Source of the DNA: Nocardia rosealba
GTDB lineage: Bacteria; Actinomycetota; Actinomycetes; Mycobacteriales; Mycobacteriaceae
Assembly: GCF_020216065.1 (NCBI RefSeq)
Contig: NZ_JAIWNA010000003.1
Span: 200,882 to 264,881 of the forward strand
Length of the DNA stretch: 64,000 nucleotides
Direction: 5' to 3'
A model generated the notes under the pieces. It saw only the letters and a list, made by a program, of their open reading frames with translations. It made no database searches and was not told where the DNA came from. Made by a program: the position numbers and the translations under genes. This document shows, in pieces, positions 1 through 8,060 of the stretch (the first letter of the stretch is position 1; every line of letters starts with the position of its first letter).

Positions 1-315
1 GTCGGACGCTCGGCGATGGACGCGATCTCCGACGCGGGCAATGAATGGATCTTCCCCGAGATCGCCGATCTGGCACCGTGGTCCGCGCGCTGGGCCGCCG
101 TGGTCGGCCCGGTCGCCACCCACGCGGTGGACGTGAGTGATCAGCTGGACAAGGCACGGGCCAGCCTGGCCGCGCATCGGCGCTATCTGCAGGTGCTGAA
201 CCCGGCCCCGGTGGAAGAACAGGTCGACGAGATCGTGGCGATGGCCACGGGTCCCAAGGACGGCTTTCCCGCCGCGCACGCAGTCGGTTTCGAGCTGTTC
301 ACCTTCGCAGGCTGA
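1..315 (+). CDS. PIG-L family deacetylase, C-terminal fragment
   Basis: The reading frame is open from the first base of the window, so this is the 3' end of a longer gene. The roughly 104 visible residues contain NEWIFPE, a THAVDVS segment and a helix with AHRRYLQVL, which resemble the C-terminal part of actinobacterial LmbE/PIG-L zinc-dependent N-acetyl-sugar deacetylases (the MshB/Mca superfamily). The zinc-binding HPDD region would lie upstream of the window, so the catalytic site cannot be checked. It ends with TGA at 313-315. Substrate unknown. Confidence 0.7.
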   Translation, partial: VGRSAMDAISDAGNEWIFPEIADLAPWSARWAAVVGPVATHAVDVSDQLDKARASLAAHRRYLQVLNPAPVEEQVDEIVAMATGPKDGFPAAHAVGFELFTFAG

Positions 316-446
316 GCGCACGCCGGACTCGGTGACGCCACCCGATTGTCTTGGGCGCGTGGGCGGGTCGGCCCGGCATCGGCCGATGTGGGCTGTGTCG
401 ACGGGGTCACGACCGTGCGTCCTGCGGATATGGCATGGTGAGGCGC

Positions 447-1601
447 ATGCGAGTAGCTGTGGTAGCCGGGCCCGACCCAGGGCATGCGTTTCCCGCGATC
501 GCGTTGTGTCTGCGGTTGCTGGACGCCGGAGACGAGCCGGTGTTGTTCACCGGTCCCCGGTGGCTCGACGCGGCGCGGGCCGCGGGCATCGGTGTGCGCA
601 AACTCAAAGGGCTCGCGCCGCGCCCGGCTGACGACGACACCGACGCGGGTGCCCGCATCCACGAACGCGCCGCCTATATCGCCACCGAGAACCTGCCCGA
701 ACTCGGTGCCATGCTGCCCGACCTGGTCGTCTCCGATGTGCTCACCGCCGGCGGCGGTCTCGCGGCCGAACGCCTCGGCGTGCCATGGGTGGAGCTGTCA
801 CCGCACCCGCTGTACCTTCCGTCGAAAGGTCTGCCGCCGATCGGGAGTGGCCTGGCACCGGGCGAGGGAGTGCGCGGCCGATTGCGCGACACCGTACTGC
901 GCACCATGACCGACCGCGCGGTGCGGGCCGGTGAGCGGCAGCGTTCGGCGGCGCGGGTGAAAATCGGGCTGCCCGCCGAGGACCCGGGCCCCGCCGCCCG
1001 CCTCATCGCCACGCTGCCCGCCCTCGAGCTCCCACGACCCGATTGGCCCGCCGACACCTACGTCGTCGGCCCGCTGCTCTGGGAACCCACCGATGCCGTG
1101 CTCGAACTGCCACCCGGCGACGAACCACTGGTGATGGTCGCCCCGTCCACCGCCCACACCGGGGTGGCGGGCATGGCCGAGACGGTGCTCGACGGCCTGT
1201 CCGGACTCGGTGTGCGCGCAGCGGTTTCGATGCTCGACACCCCACCGGCAGACCTGCCCGCCTGGGCGACGGCAGGTCTGGGCCGCCAGGACGAACTGCT
1301 CACCCACGCCGCGGTGGTCGTCGGCGGGGGCGGGCACGGGTTGCTCGCGAAATCACTCTCCGCCGGGGTGCCGGTGGTGACCGTGCCCGGCGGCGGTGAC
1401 CAGTGGGAGTTGGCCAATCGTGCGGTGCGCCAGGGCAGTTCGCTGCTGATCCGGCCGCTCACCCCGGACGCCGTCGCCGCGGCCGTGCGGCAGGTCCTCG
1501 ACGACAAGGCGTTCGCCGCCGCCGCGCGCCGGGCCGCGGACGGCCTGGACGAGGTCGCCGACCCGGTCGAGATCTGTCATCGCATCGGGGCCACGGTCTG
1601 A
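447..1601 (+). CDS. Glycosyltransferase, GT-B MGT-like (Rv2739c-like)
   Basis: The 384-residue protein starts MRVAVVAGPDPGHAFP, the usual N-terminal beta strand and Gly/His loop of UDP-glycosyltransferases of the YjiC/MGT type. The C-terminal half carries the donor-site region: VVVGGGGHGLLAKSLSAGVPVVTVPGGGDQWELA. The position before GGGHG is normally the conserved H.G.. loop, and the D-Q pair near the end fits sugar-nucleotide binding. An in-frame ATG lies at 435; I prefer 447 because it aligns with the domain start. With the following DUF3046 gene and recA it reproduces the Rv2739c-Rv2738c-recA order of M. tuberculosis. Acceptor unknown. Confidence 0.8.
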   Translation: MRVAVVAGPDPGHAFPAIALCLRLLDAGDEPVLFTGPRWLDAARAAGIGVRKLKGLAPRPADDDTDAGARIHERAAYIATENLPELGAMLPDLVVSDVLTAGGGLAAERLGVPWVELSPHPLYLPSKGLPPIGSGLAPGEGVRGRLRDTVLRTMTDRAVRAGERQRSAARVKIGLPAEDPGPAARLIATLPALELPRPDWPADTYVVGPLLWEPTDAVLELPPGDEPLVMVAPSTAHTGVAGMAETVLDGLSGLGVRAAVSMLDTPPADLPAWATAGLGRQDELLTHAAVVVGGGGHGLLAKSLSAGVPVVTVPGGGDQWELANRAVRQGSSLLIRPLTPDAVAAAVRQVLDDKAFAAAARRAADGLDEVADPVEICHRIGATV

Positions 1602-1699
1602 GGAACCTGCCGGCCTCACAACGGCCGCGCCCTCGGTTGACCCGTGGCACTGGACCGGCGTCCTGACAGGTGCGCGACAGCGCGAGTATCTTGGGCAAG

Positions 1700-1891
1700 G
1701 TGCGGTTGACCGAATTCCAGGAGCTGATGCACACCGAGTTCGGCGTTGCGCGCGCCGACGCCATGCTGGCCGATCACGTCCTTCCGGCCTTCGGGATGAC
1801 CGGTGCGGCCGCGATCGACGCGGGAGTCGACCCGCGCGAGGTGTGGCGGGCGCTGTGTGCCGACTTCGACGTCCCCAGAAACCGGTGGTGA
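1700..1891 (+). CDS. DUF3046 protein (Rv2738c-like)
   Basis: This 63-residue protein starts at GTG 1700, giving V-RLTEFQELMHTEFG, the typical start of DUF3046 proteins. The rest (LPAFGMTGAAAIDAG, PREVWRALCADFDVP) matches the small conserved actinobacterial family of unknown function that usually sits directly next to recA. A longer frame from 1670 is possible, but the added residues do not look like the family. The family is suspected to be linked to DNA metabolism only by location. Here its usual partner recA has been displaced about 3.8 kb downstream. Confidence 0.85.
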   Translation: MRLTEFQELMHTEFGVARADAMLADHVLPAFGMTGAAAIDAGVDPREVWRALCADFDVPRNRW

Positions 1892-1898
1892 CCAGACT

Positions 1899-3125
1899 AT
1901 GTCCGTGACAGCGCAGAACTCGTCGGCACGTCCTTACCGGTTCGACGAACGATTGCGGATGATCCCGGTCGACGCCGAATCCCTCGCCGCCCGTGTCGCC
2001 GCCGCCGACCCGCACGACTTCGGTGGATTGCGCAGGCTCGGCATCGCGCTGATGCTGCTCGGGCGCTATGACGAGGCGCTCGACCGCCTGGATCAGGCCC
2101 TCGAGCTGGCCGATACCGAGCGCCGTCGCATCACCGTGTGGATCAATCTGGCCGATGTGTACCGCTATCAGGGTGAACCCGGTCGCGCCGAGATCCTGTA
2201 CCGCCGGGCGCTGGACGCCAGCCGCGCCCTCGACCCCGAACTGGTCTCCTTCGCGGCCCATCACCTGGGCAAATCGCTGGCCGAACAGCACCGGCCCGAC
2301 GAAGCGCGCGAGCTGCTCAACGAGGCGATGCGGTTGCGGGTGGCCGACGGTGACTCCGAGCTGATCGAGTCCACCAGGGCTGCGCTCGACCACCTCGACG
2401 AGCTGGCTCTGCCCTTGCCGCCCGAGGTGATCGCCTTGGTCGGACCGCTGGCCGATTGGTCCGACGAGCACGAGGGCCGCGGCGGCAATGTGCTGCGGGC
2501 GGGGGAGTACTGGATCAAACGCGGCCCGCGCGCCGTCGCCGAACACGAGCGCCTGATCTGGTTGCGCGACAAGGGCATCGCCGTTCCCGAGGTGGCGGCG
2601 TTCGCCGAGGACGTGCTGGTTCTCGCGGATGTCGGCGGTGGTTCGGTGTCGTCGCAGGCACCCGACCCGGTCGCCGCCGGGACGCTGCTCGGTTCGCGGC
2701 TGCGTGCCCTGCACGACCTGCCGGTAGCGGACTGCCCGTTCGACGCCGGGCTCGACGTCACCCTCGCGCGGGCGCACCGCAATGTCGTCGAGGGGTTCGT
2801 CGACGCCGACGATTTCGACCCCGATCACCGCGATCGGACACCGGCCGAGCTGCTCGCGGAACTGGTCCGCCGTCGTCCGGCGGACGAGGACCTCGTCGTC
2901 GCGCACGGCGATTTCACCCCGGGCAATGTGCTGGCCGGTGGTGTGCTGATCGACGTCGCCGAGCTCGGCCGCGCCGACCGCTACCGCGACCTCGCCCTGG
3001 CCGAACGCGACCTCGGCGAGGATTTCGGTGCCGACGCGGTGACGGCGTTCCGCGCGGCCTACGGCCTGACCGAACCCGAGGCGGACAAACTCGACTACTA
3101 CCGCCTGCTCGACGAATTGTTCTGA
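1899..3125 (+). CDS. TPR domain fused to APH(3')-like kinase
   Basis: A 408-residue two-domain protein. Residues about 38-150 form roughly three tetratricopeptide repeats (LGRYDEALDRLDQALEL; YRYQGEPGRAEILYRRALD; RPDEARELLNEAM). Residues about 185-408 resemble aminoglycoside 3'-phosphotransferases: an ATP-lobe lysine in YWIKRG, a following AEHE, the Brenner loop HGDFTPGN (H336, D338, N343), the metal-site IDV with D352, and an ending (ADRYRDLALAERDL ... YYRLLDELF) very like the end of APH(3')-II. Whether it phosphorylates a drug, a metabolite or a protein is unknown; the TPR part suggests a protein partner. The gene begins 7 bp after DUF3046 and converges, 4 bp apart, on the CGNR gene. Confidence 0.85.
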   Translation: MSVTAQNSSARPYRFDERLRMIPVDAESLAARVAAADPHDFGGLRRLGIALMLLGRYDEALDRLDQALELADTERRRITVWINLADVYRYQGEPGRAEILYRRALDASRALDPELVSFAAHHLGKSLAEQHRPDEARELLNEAMRLRVADGDSELIESTRAALDHLDELALPLPPEVIALVGPLADWSDEHEGRGGNVLRAGEYWIKRGPRAVAEHERLIWLRDKGIAVPEVAAFAEDVLVLADVGGGSVSSQAPDPVAAGTLLGSRLRALHDLPVADCPFDAGLDVTLARAHRNVVEGFVDADDFDPDHRDRTPAELLAELVRRRPADEDLVVAHGDFTPGNVLAGGVLIDVAELGRADRYRDLALAERDLGEDFGADAVTAFRAAYGLTEPEADKLDYYRLLDELF

Positions 3126-3129
3126 ACGC

Positions 3130-3645
3130 TCACCCGCTCTTGGCGTAGTGGCGGGCGGCCTTGGCGCGGTTGCCGCAGGTCGCCATGGAGTGCCAGCGGC
3201 GGGTGCCGTTCTTGGACGTGTCGTAGAAGAAGAGCACGCAGTCGGGGTGGGCGCACTGGCGGATCCGTTGCGGCGCTTCGCCGATCAGTCGCAGCAGGTT
3301 GTCGGCGGCGAGCCAGCCGGGTAGCCAGGCGGGGTCGGCCACTTCGGGGATGTCGCGTGGGCCGTCGTCGGTGAGTTCGCGGCGAATGCGGCCCTGGTCG
3401 AGAACCCGGTTGAGGGCGGTGTGGTCGGCGCGCGTGACCGCGTCGTGTACGGCGTCGCGCGCGGTGTGCAGCGCGGTGAGGGTGTGCTCGTCGGCGGGTA
3501 CCCGGTCGGTCAGGTCGAGCAGGGCCAGCCAGGTGCGCAATCCGTCGAGATCGGCCAGCAGATCGCCGGGTTCGGCGCCTGCCCATCGGGTGTTGAGCAG
3601 GTCCAGAGCAGGTGGTTCGCCGGTGTGCGGACGGGGATCGCGCAT
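3130..3645 (-). CDS. CGNR zinc-finger (ABATE) putative regulator
   Basis: The 171-residue protein has the ABATE N-terminal domain (LDLLNTRW near the start) and a C-terminal CGNR zinc finger: a C-x4-C pair in CAHPDC, aromatic FFYD, then ATCGNRAKAARHY. CGNR proteins are presumed DNA-binding regulators of stress genes. ATG 3645 is chosen; a TTG at 3660 is in frame. It is divergent from the VOC operon, and the shared intergenic region holds two copies of a 13-bp motif, so control of that operon is likely (inference). Confidence 0.85.
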   Translation of the reverse strand: MRDPRPHTGEPPALDLLNTRWAGAEPGDLLADLDGLRTWLALLDLTDRVPADEHTLTALHTARDAVHDAVTRADHTALNRVLDQGRIRRELTDDGPRDIPEVADPAWLPGWLAADNLLRLIGEAPQRIRQCAHPDCVLFFYDTSKNGTRRWHSMATCGNRAKAARHYAKSG

Positions 3646-3669
3646 GTCTGAGGCTATCAACTCGCGCTC

Positions 3670-3737
3670 CTAACCATCAAAAAATATTTCAAGGGTTGAC
3701 GGCGGTGCTCTGTCGTCCTATGTTCTAACCATCAAAA
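3670..3737 (+). promoter_or_regulatory. Promoter with paired operator-like repeats
   Basis: A good sigma-A-like promoter faces the VOC operon: TTGACG at 3696-3701, a 17-bp spacer, then TATGTT at 3719-3724. An identical 13-mer, CTAACCATCAAAA, occurs at 3670-3682 (upstream of -35) and 3725-3737 (at the start-site region), 55 bp apart. This placement is typical of operators that repress by bracketing a promoter. The neighbouring CGNR regulator is the obvious candidate binder; that link is inference. The region is visibly more A/T-rich than its surroundings. Confidence 0.7.
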
Positions 3738-3771
3738 CAATCATAGATAGTTACGCATTCCTGGAGGACTC

Positions 3772-4233
3772 ATGACCGCCGTCACCGCTCCCGCGCTCAC
3801 CACCGGCCACATCGGGCTCAATGTCACCGACCTCGACCGCTCCGCGGAGTTCTATCGCCGTGGTCTCGGCTTCGAGGAACTCGGCAGCGGCGCCGACGGT
3901 GCACGCCGCTGGGCCTTCCTCGGTATCGACGGCGTGCTGATGCTCACGCTGTGGCAGCAGAGCACCGGCGAATTCGCCACCGGCGCACCGGGACTGCATC
4001 ACCTCGCCTTCCAGGTCGCCGACCTCGACTCGGTGCGCGCCGTCGAGTCGGCGCTGCGGGAGCTCGCCACGGAGTTCTTCCATGAAGGGGTGGTAGCTCA
4101 TGGTGAGGGCGCGTCCTCGGGCGGGATCTTCTTCGCCGACCCCGACGGCATCCGGCTCGAGGTGTACGCCCCGGCCGGCGCCGAAGCCGCACCCGCCCCC
4201 GCGGGTAGCGCGCCGACCTGCGGCTTCTTCTGA
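3772..4233 (+). CDS. VOC (glyoxalase/dioxygenase fold) protein
   Basis: The 153-residue protein has two beta-alpha-beta-beta-beta modules of the vicinal oxygen chelate fold: GHIGLNVTDLDRSAEFYRRGLGF (metal-ligand His in GH.GL), then LHHLAFQVADLDSV, and FFADPDGIRLEVYAP at the end with the conserved Glu. The substrate cannot be told; family members isomerise, cleave or bind small molecules and some sequester drugs. A GGAGG Shine-Dalgarno lies just before ATG 3772. First gene of a probable three-gene operon with the next two, only 9 bp from the second. Confidence 0.85.
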   Translation: MTAVTAPALTTGHIGLNVTDLDRSAEFYRRGLGFEELGSGADGARRWAFLGIDGVLMLTLWQQSTGEFATGAPGLHHLAFQVADLDSVRAVESALRELATEFFHEGVVAHGEGASSGGIFFADPDGIRLEVYAPAGAEAAPAPAGSAPTCGFF

Positions 4234-4242
4234 GGAGTCGTC

Positions 4243-5121
4243 ATGTTCCATCCGGGTGAGCTGGCCGTGCAGCAACGCCTCGGCCAGGCCGGGATCGCCG
4301 ATCGTGTCGGGCGTTCGATCCGCACCGGAATCCCGGCCGTGGCCGCGGACTTCCTCGCCGAGCAGCCGATGGTCGTCCTCGCGGCGGCCGACGCGGCGGG
4401 GCGACTGTGGGCGAGTCCGCTCACCGGACCCGCCGGATTCGTCCACGCGATCGACGACACCACCATCGACATCGCCGCGCTACCCGGTGACGACGACCCC
4501 CTGTCCGGCGCGCTGACCGGCGCTATCGCGGTCGGGATGATCGCCGTGCAGGCGCAGCGGCGGCGCCGGATGCGCGTGAACGGGACCGCGACGCCACTAC
4601 CCGGTGGCGTACGGATCACCACCGAACAGGTGTACGCGAACTGCCCGAAATACATCTCCCGCCGAGAGATCCGCGCTGTGTCGGCCGGGCAAGCCGGTCC
4701 GGCGCGGCACGGCACGGAACTCACCGCGGAGCAGGGGGCGATGATCGCCGCCGCCGACACCTTCTTCGTCGCCACCGCCGACGCCGACGGGCACGCCGAT
4801 GCCTCCCACCGCGGCGGCAACCCCGGCTTCCTCGAGCTGCTGTCGCCGACCCGGCTGCGCTGGCCGGACTATCGCGGCAACTCGATGTTCATGACCCTCG
4901 GCAACCTCGCCGTCCACCCGCGGTGCGGTTTACTGATCGCCGACTGGTCGACCGGTGCGCTGCTGCAACTCACCGGCCGGGCCGAAATCATCTGGGACAC
5001 CGCCGATCTCACCACCGGTGCACAATGCGCCGTCGACTACACCGTCGAGCAAGTGATCGAACGCCCCGGCGCGCTACCGCTGCGCTTCGGCGCACCCGAA
5101 CTGTCACCGCACAACCCATGA
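4243..5121 (+). CDS. Pyridoxamine 5'-phosphate oxidase-fold protein
   Basis: A 292-residue protein of the split-barrel FMN-binding superfamily. Visible landmarks are [19 protein letters not shown] in the second half and [24 protein letters not shown], typical of the large PPOX proteins that some annotations call MOSC-associated or FAD-binding. The first half (residues 1-150) repeats a weaker barrel-like pattern ([20 protein letters not shown]), so it is a two-barrel protein. A GAGGAG Shine-Dalgarno precedes the ATG. Likely a flavin or F420 reductase or oxidase; substrate unknown. It overlaps the next gene by the ATGA motif at 5118-5121. Confidence 0.8.
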   Translation: MFHPGELAVQQRLGQAGIADRVGRSIRTGIPAVAADFLAEQPMVVLAAADAAGRLWASPLTGPAGFVHAIDDTTIDIAALPGDDDPLSGALTGAIAVGMIAVQAQRRRRMRVNGTATPLPGGVRITTEQVYANCPKYISRREIRAVSAGQAGPARHGTELTAEQGAMIAAADTFFVATADADGHADASHRGGNPGFLELLSPTRLRWPDYRGNSMFMTLGNLAVHPRCGLLIADWSTGALLQLTGRAEIIWDTADLTTGAQCAVDYTVEQVIERPGALPLRFGAPELSPHNP

Positions 5122-5582
5122 AAGGCGACACTGTGCGACCACCGCTGCCTCCCTTCGACCTCGATTCCGCCCGTGCCAAGGTGCGCGCTGCCGAAAACGC
5201 CTGGAACACCCGCGATCCCGAGCGGGTCGCCGCCGCCTACACCGAGGATTCGGTGTGGCGCAACCGCGACGAGTTCTTCACCGGCCACGCCGCGATCGTC
5301 GAGTTCCTCACCCGCAAATGGGCCACCGAGAACGGCTACGCACTGCGCAAGGATCTGTGGGCCTTCCACGACAACCGCATCGCCGTGCGCTTCCAGTACG
5401 AATGGCACGACGACACCGGACAGTGGTGGCGCAGCTACGGCAACGAACAGTGGGAGTTCGCGCCCGACGGGCGGATGGCCCGGCGCGAGGCGAGCATCAA
5501 CGATGTGCGCATCGAACAGTCGCAACGGCGGATCCTCGGGCCGCGTGCCGAGGGCGACGAATCGGTGCTGCCGCAGCACTGA
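5118..5582 (+). CDS. NTF2-like / DUF1348 protein
   Basis: The protein of about 154 residues has the signature of the DUF1348 branch of the SnoaL/NTF2-like fold: [26 protein letters not shown], then [31 protein letters not shown]. Members form a cone-shaped pocket and often act as small-molecule isomerases or binding proteins; substrate unknown. ATG 5118 overlaps the upstream stop by 4 bp. An alternative GTG at 5133, with AAAGG seven bases upstream, would shorten it by 5 residues. Last gene of the VOC / PNPOx / NTF2 operon. Confidence 0.8.
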   Translation: MKGDTVRPPLPPFDLDSARAKVRAAENAWNTRDPERVAAAYTEDSVWRNRDEFFTGHAAIVEFLTRKWATENGYALRKDLWAFHDNRIAVRFQYEWHDDTGQWWRSYGNEQWEFAPDGRMARREASINDVRIEQSQRRILGPRAEGDESVLPQH

Positions 5583-5614
5583 CGACGGTCGTGGCGTGTT
5601 TGCGGGCGCGTCGC

Positions 5615-5642
5615 TTGACTCGAAAGAGTGTTCGACTAATCT
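5615..5642 (+). promoter_or_regulatory. recA SOS promoter with LexA box
   Basis: TCGAAAGAGTGTTCGA at 5620-5635 differs at one base from the mycobacterial/actinobacterial SOS consensus TCGAAC-N4-GTTCGA. It fills the spacer of a promoter with TTGACT at 5615-5620 and TAATCT at 5637-5642 (16-bp spacer), so LexA bound here would block RNA polymerase. Expected to drive recA after LexA cleavage. Confidence 0.85.
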
Positions 5643-5654
5643 TGGCGACAGAAC

Positions 5655-5677
5655 TTGTCGGTGCCGCCCTCTACTGT
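5655..5677 (+). promoter_or_regulatory. RecA-NDp (PafBC-dependent) promoter of recA
   Basis: TTGTCGGTG at 5655-5663, eight bases, then TACTGT at 5672-5677 fits the RecA-NDp consensus TTGTCRGTG-N8-TAN3T described in mycobacteria for LexA-independent damage-inducible genes and assigned to the PafBC activator. It lies between the SOS promoter and the recA start at 5723. recA here therefore appears to have the same double damage control as in M. tuberculosis. Confidence 0.8.
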
Positions 5678-5722
5678 GGGCGCCAACCAGAGAGACACTC
5701 ACCTCGAGAAGGGGACCACATC

Positions 5723-6760
5723 ATGGCACCGCAGGCCTACGATCGCGACAAAGCGCTGGAACTGGCGCTGGCTCAGGTGGAGAAGAGCTTCGGCAAGGGC
5801 GCGGTCATGCGCCTGGGCGAAGAGGCCCGCCAGCCCATCTCCGTCATCCCGACCGGTTCCATCGCCCTCGACGTCGCGCTCGGGATCGGCGGGTTGCCGC
5901 GCGGTCGCGTCGTCGAGATCTACGGCCCGGAATCCTCGGGTAAGACCACCGTCGCGCTGCACGCGGTGGCCAATGCCCAGGCCGCGGGCGGTGTCGCCGC
6001 CTTCATCGACGCCGAGCACGCGCTCGATCCCGACTACGCCCGCAAGCTGGGCGTCGACACCGACGCACTGCTCGTCTCCCAGCCCGACACCGGTGAGCAG
6101 GCCCTCGAGATCGCCGACATGCTCGTGCGCTCGGGTGCCATCGACATCATCGTCATCGACTCGGTCGCGGCCCTGGTGCCGCGCGCCGAGATCGAGGGCG
6201 AGATGGGCGACAGCCACGTCGGCCTGCAGGCCCGCCTGATGAGCCAGGCGCTGCGCAAGATGACCGGCGCGCTGAGCACGTCGGGCACCACCGCCATCTT
6301 CATCAACCAGCTGCGCGAGAAGATCGGTGTGATGTTCGGCTCGCCCGAGACCACCACCGGTGGTAAGGCGCTCAAGTTCTACGCCTCGGTGCGCCTGGAC
6401 GTGCGCCGTATCGAAACCCTCAAGGACGGCAGCGACGCGGTCGGTAACCGCACCCGCGTGAAGGTCGTCAAGAACAAGGTGAGCCCGCCGTTCAAGCAGG
6501 CCGAGTTCGACATCCTCTACGGGCACGGCATCTCCAAGGAGGGCTCGCTCATCGACATGGGTGTCGAGCACGGCTTCATCCGCAAGTCCGGCTCCTGGTA
6601 CACCTACGAGGGCGACCAGCTGGGTCAGGGCAAGGAGAACGCCCGCAAGTTCCTGCTGGAGAACACCGATGTGCGCGACGAGATCGAGAAGAAGATCAAG
6701 GAAAAGCTCGGCATCGGCGCGGATCTGACCGCCGAGGCCGACGCACCCGCCGACTTCTGA
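5723..6760 (+). CDS. recA: Recombinase RecA
   Basis: Full-length 345-residue RecA. It starts [26 protein letters not shown] and carries Walker A (GPESSGKTT), the conserved [10 protein letters not shown] strand, [10 protein letters not shown] (Walker B), the L1/L2 DNA-binding loops ([31 protein letters not shown]) and the acidic C-terminal tail. It forms the ATP-dependent filament on single-stranded DNA, performs strand exchange and triggers LexA self-cleavage. The frame is continuous, so there is no intein, unlike RecA of M. tuberculosis. The upstream region holds both SOS and RecA-NDp promoters. recX follows after 4 bp. Confidence 0.98.
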   Translation: MAPQAYDRDKALELALAQVEKSFGKGAVMRLGEEARQPISVIPTGSIALDVALGIGGLPRGRVVEIYGPESSGKTTVALHAVANAQAAGGVAAFIDAEHALDPDYARKLGVDTDALLVSQPDTGEQALEIADMLVRSGAIDIIVIDSVAALVPRAEIEGEMGDSHVGLQARLMSQALRKMTGALSTSGTTAIFINQLREKIGVMFGSPETTTGGKALKFYASVRLDVRRIETLKDGSDAVGNRTRVKVVKNKVSPPFKQAEFDILYGHGISKEGSLIDMGVEHGFIRKSGSWYTYEGDQLGQGKENARKFLLENTDVRDEIEKKIKEKLGIGADLTAEADAPADF

Positions 6761-6764
6761 GCCG

Positions 6765-8060
6765 ATGCGCACGCCGAACCCCGGCCGCGCACGCCGCGAC
6801 CCGGCCGATCCGGTCGAGGACATGCGACGTCAGCTGGCTCGCCTCGGTATCGAGGTGCAACCGCAGTCGCTGACGTCGGAGGTGACGCGCGAACCGGGGT
6901 CGGCAACCGAACTCGCCCCGGCGGCTCGTGCCGAACGAGCCGCCTCGGGCGCGAAGGGAATTCGGTCGGGTGCGGGCGATCCGCAGCGCGCGCACCCGAC
7001 CGGATTCACCGATGAACACAATCGGACCGATTCCGCCCCGCGAACCGGTGTTGATCATGAAGAGTGGGGGAGCGGGGCGGCGACGCCCCGCCGCGCCCGG
7101 CGTTCTCGCCGATCCACGCGGCGCGACACAGACTCCCTGTCGACCGTCGTCGGTGGTGACGACGGGCGGCAGGTGGATCCGGTGGCGGCCGGATCCCCAC
7201 CGGGAGAGCCCGAGCGGCGAGCCGGCACACGCCGGCTCGCCCCGGGTGACCGGCCCGGAGCCACCGTGGAACAAGCCAAGGACGCCTGCCTGCGGTTGCT
7301 GGCCGTGCGGGCTCGCAGCCGCGCCGAACTGGAGAAACGGCTCGGCGAGAAGGGTTTCCGGCTCGAGGTCACCGCAGCGGCCATCGACCGGCTCACCGAA
7401 GTCGGTCTCATCGACGACAGCTCCTTTGCCGAACAGTGGGTACACGCCCGCCACACCTACTCCGGCAAGGGGAAGAAAGCCCTGCAGCGTGAACTGCGCG
7501 ACAAGGGAGTAGCCCCCATCGACGCCGAACAGGCTTTGTCGATGGTCTCCGACGACGCCGAACGTGACCGCGCCACCGATCTGGTCCGCCGCAAACTGCG
7601 TACCCTGCCCCGAGAACTCGACCGTGACAAGGCGGTTCGTCGCCTGGTCGGCATGCTGGCCCGTCGGGGCTACGACCAGTCCACCGCCTTCGCTGTCGTC
7701 ACCACGGAACTCGATGCCGCAGGTTTCGCCCGAACCTCGGCCACCGGCCCCGATTACAGCGCGAACCACGACGGCGCCGAGCAGCCCGGCACCGACGACG
7801 GCCACGCTCGGCAGGCCCGGGCCGGCATCGCTCGAGGGCCCTCCCGTGACACCGCGGCACCCGCACGCCGCACCCGTCCGGAGCCGGGCGACGACGAGGC
7901 CGCCGCCGAACTGGTCCGCCGCAAACTCCGCACCACACCACCGGACCTCGACCGAACCAAACTCACCCGCCGCCTGGTGGATATGCTCGCCCGCCGCGGC
8001 TACAACCCCTCCACCGCCTACGCCGTGGTGAAAGCGGAACTGGCCGAAGCTGGTCGATGA
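6765..8060 (+). CDS. recX: RecX with long N-terminus and duplicated C-terminal module
   Basis: RecX binds and caps RecA filaments, limiting recombination. The canonical three-helix-bundle core starts near residue 165 (EQAKDACLRLLAVRARSRAELEKRL) and ends near 321. The last module (residues about 270-321, LVRRKLRTLPRELDR ... LARRGYDQSTAFAVV) is repeated at about 380-431 (LVRRKLRTTPPDLDR ... LARRGYNPSTAYAVV) after a low-complexity linker. M. tuberculosis RecX is about 174 residues; this one is 431. The first 165 residues are disordered-looking, Arg/Pro/Ala-rich. ATG 6765 is coupled to the recA stop; an internal GTG at 7266 with GGAG five bases upstream is a plausible second start giving 264 residues. 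Confidence 0.9.
   Translation: MRTPNPGRARRDPADPVEDMRRQLARLGIEVQPQSLTSEVTREPGSATELAPAARAERAASGAKGIRSGAGDPQRAHPTGFTDEHNRTDSAPRTGVDHEEWGSGAATPRRARRSRRSTRRDTDSLSTVVGGDDGRQVDPVAAGSPPGEPERRAGTRRLAPGDRPGATVEQAKDACLRLLAVRARSRAELEKRLGEKGFRLEVTAAAIDRLTEVGLIDDSSFAEQWVHARHTYSGKGKKALQRELRDKGVAPIDAEQALSMVSDDAERDRATDLVRRKLRTLPRELDRDKAVRRLVGMLARRGYDQSTAFAVVTTELDAAGFARTSATGPDYSANHDGAEQPGTDDGHARQARAGIARGPSRDTAAPARRTRPEPGDDEAAAELVRRKLRTTPPDLDRTKLTRRLVDMLARRGYNPSTAYAVVKAELAEAGR

Noticed and set aside
5255..5722. Apparent N-terminal extension of RecA
   Set aside because: It covers the NTF2-like gene in another frame and the recA promoters; RecA proteins begin near MAPQAYDR.
5723..6760. RecA intein as in M. tuberculosis
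   Set aside because: The frame is 345 codons with uninterrupted RecA motifs, so there is no insertion.
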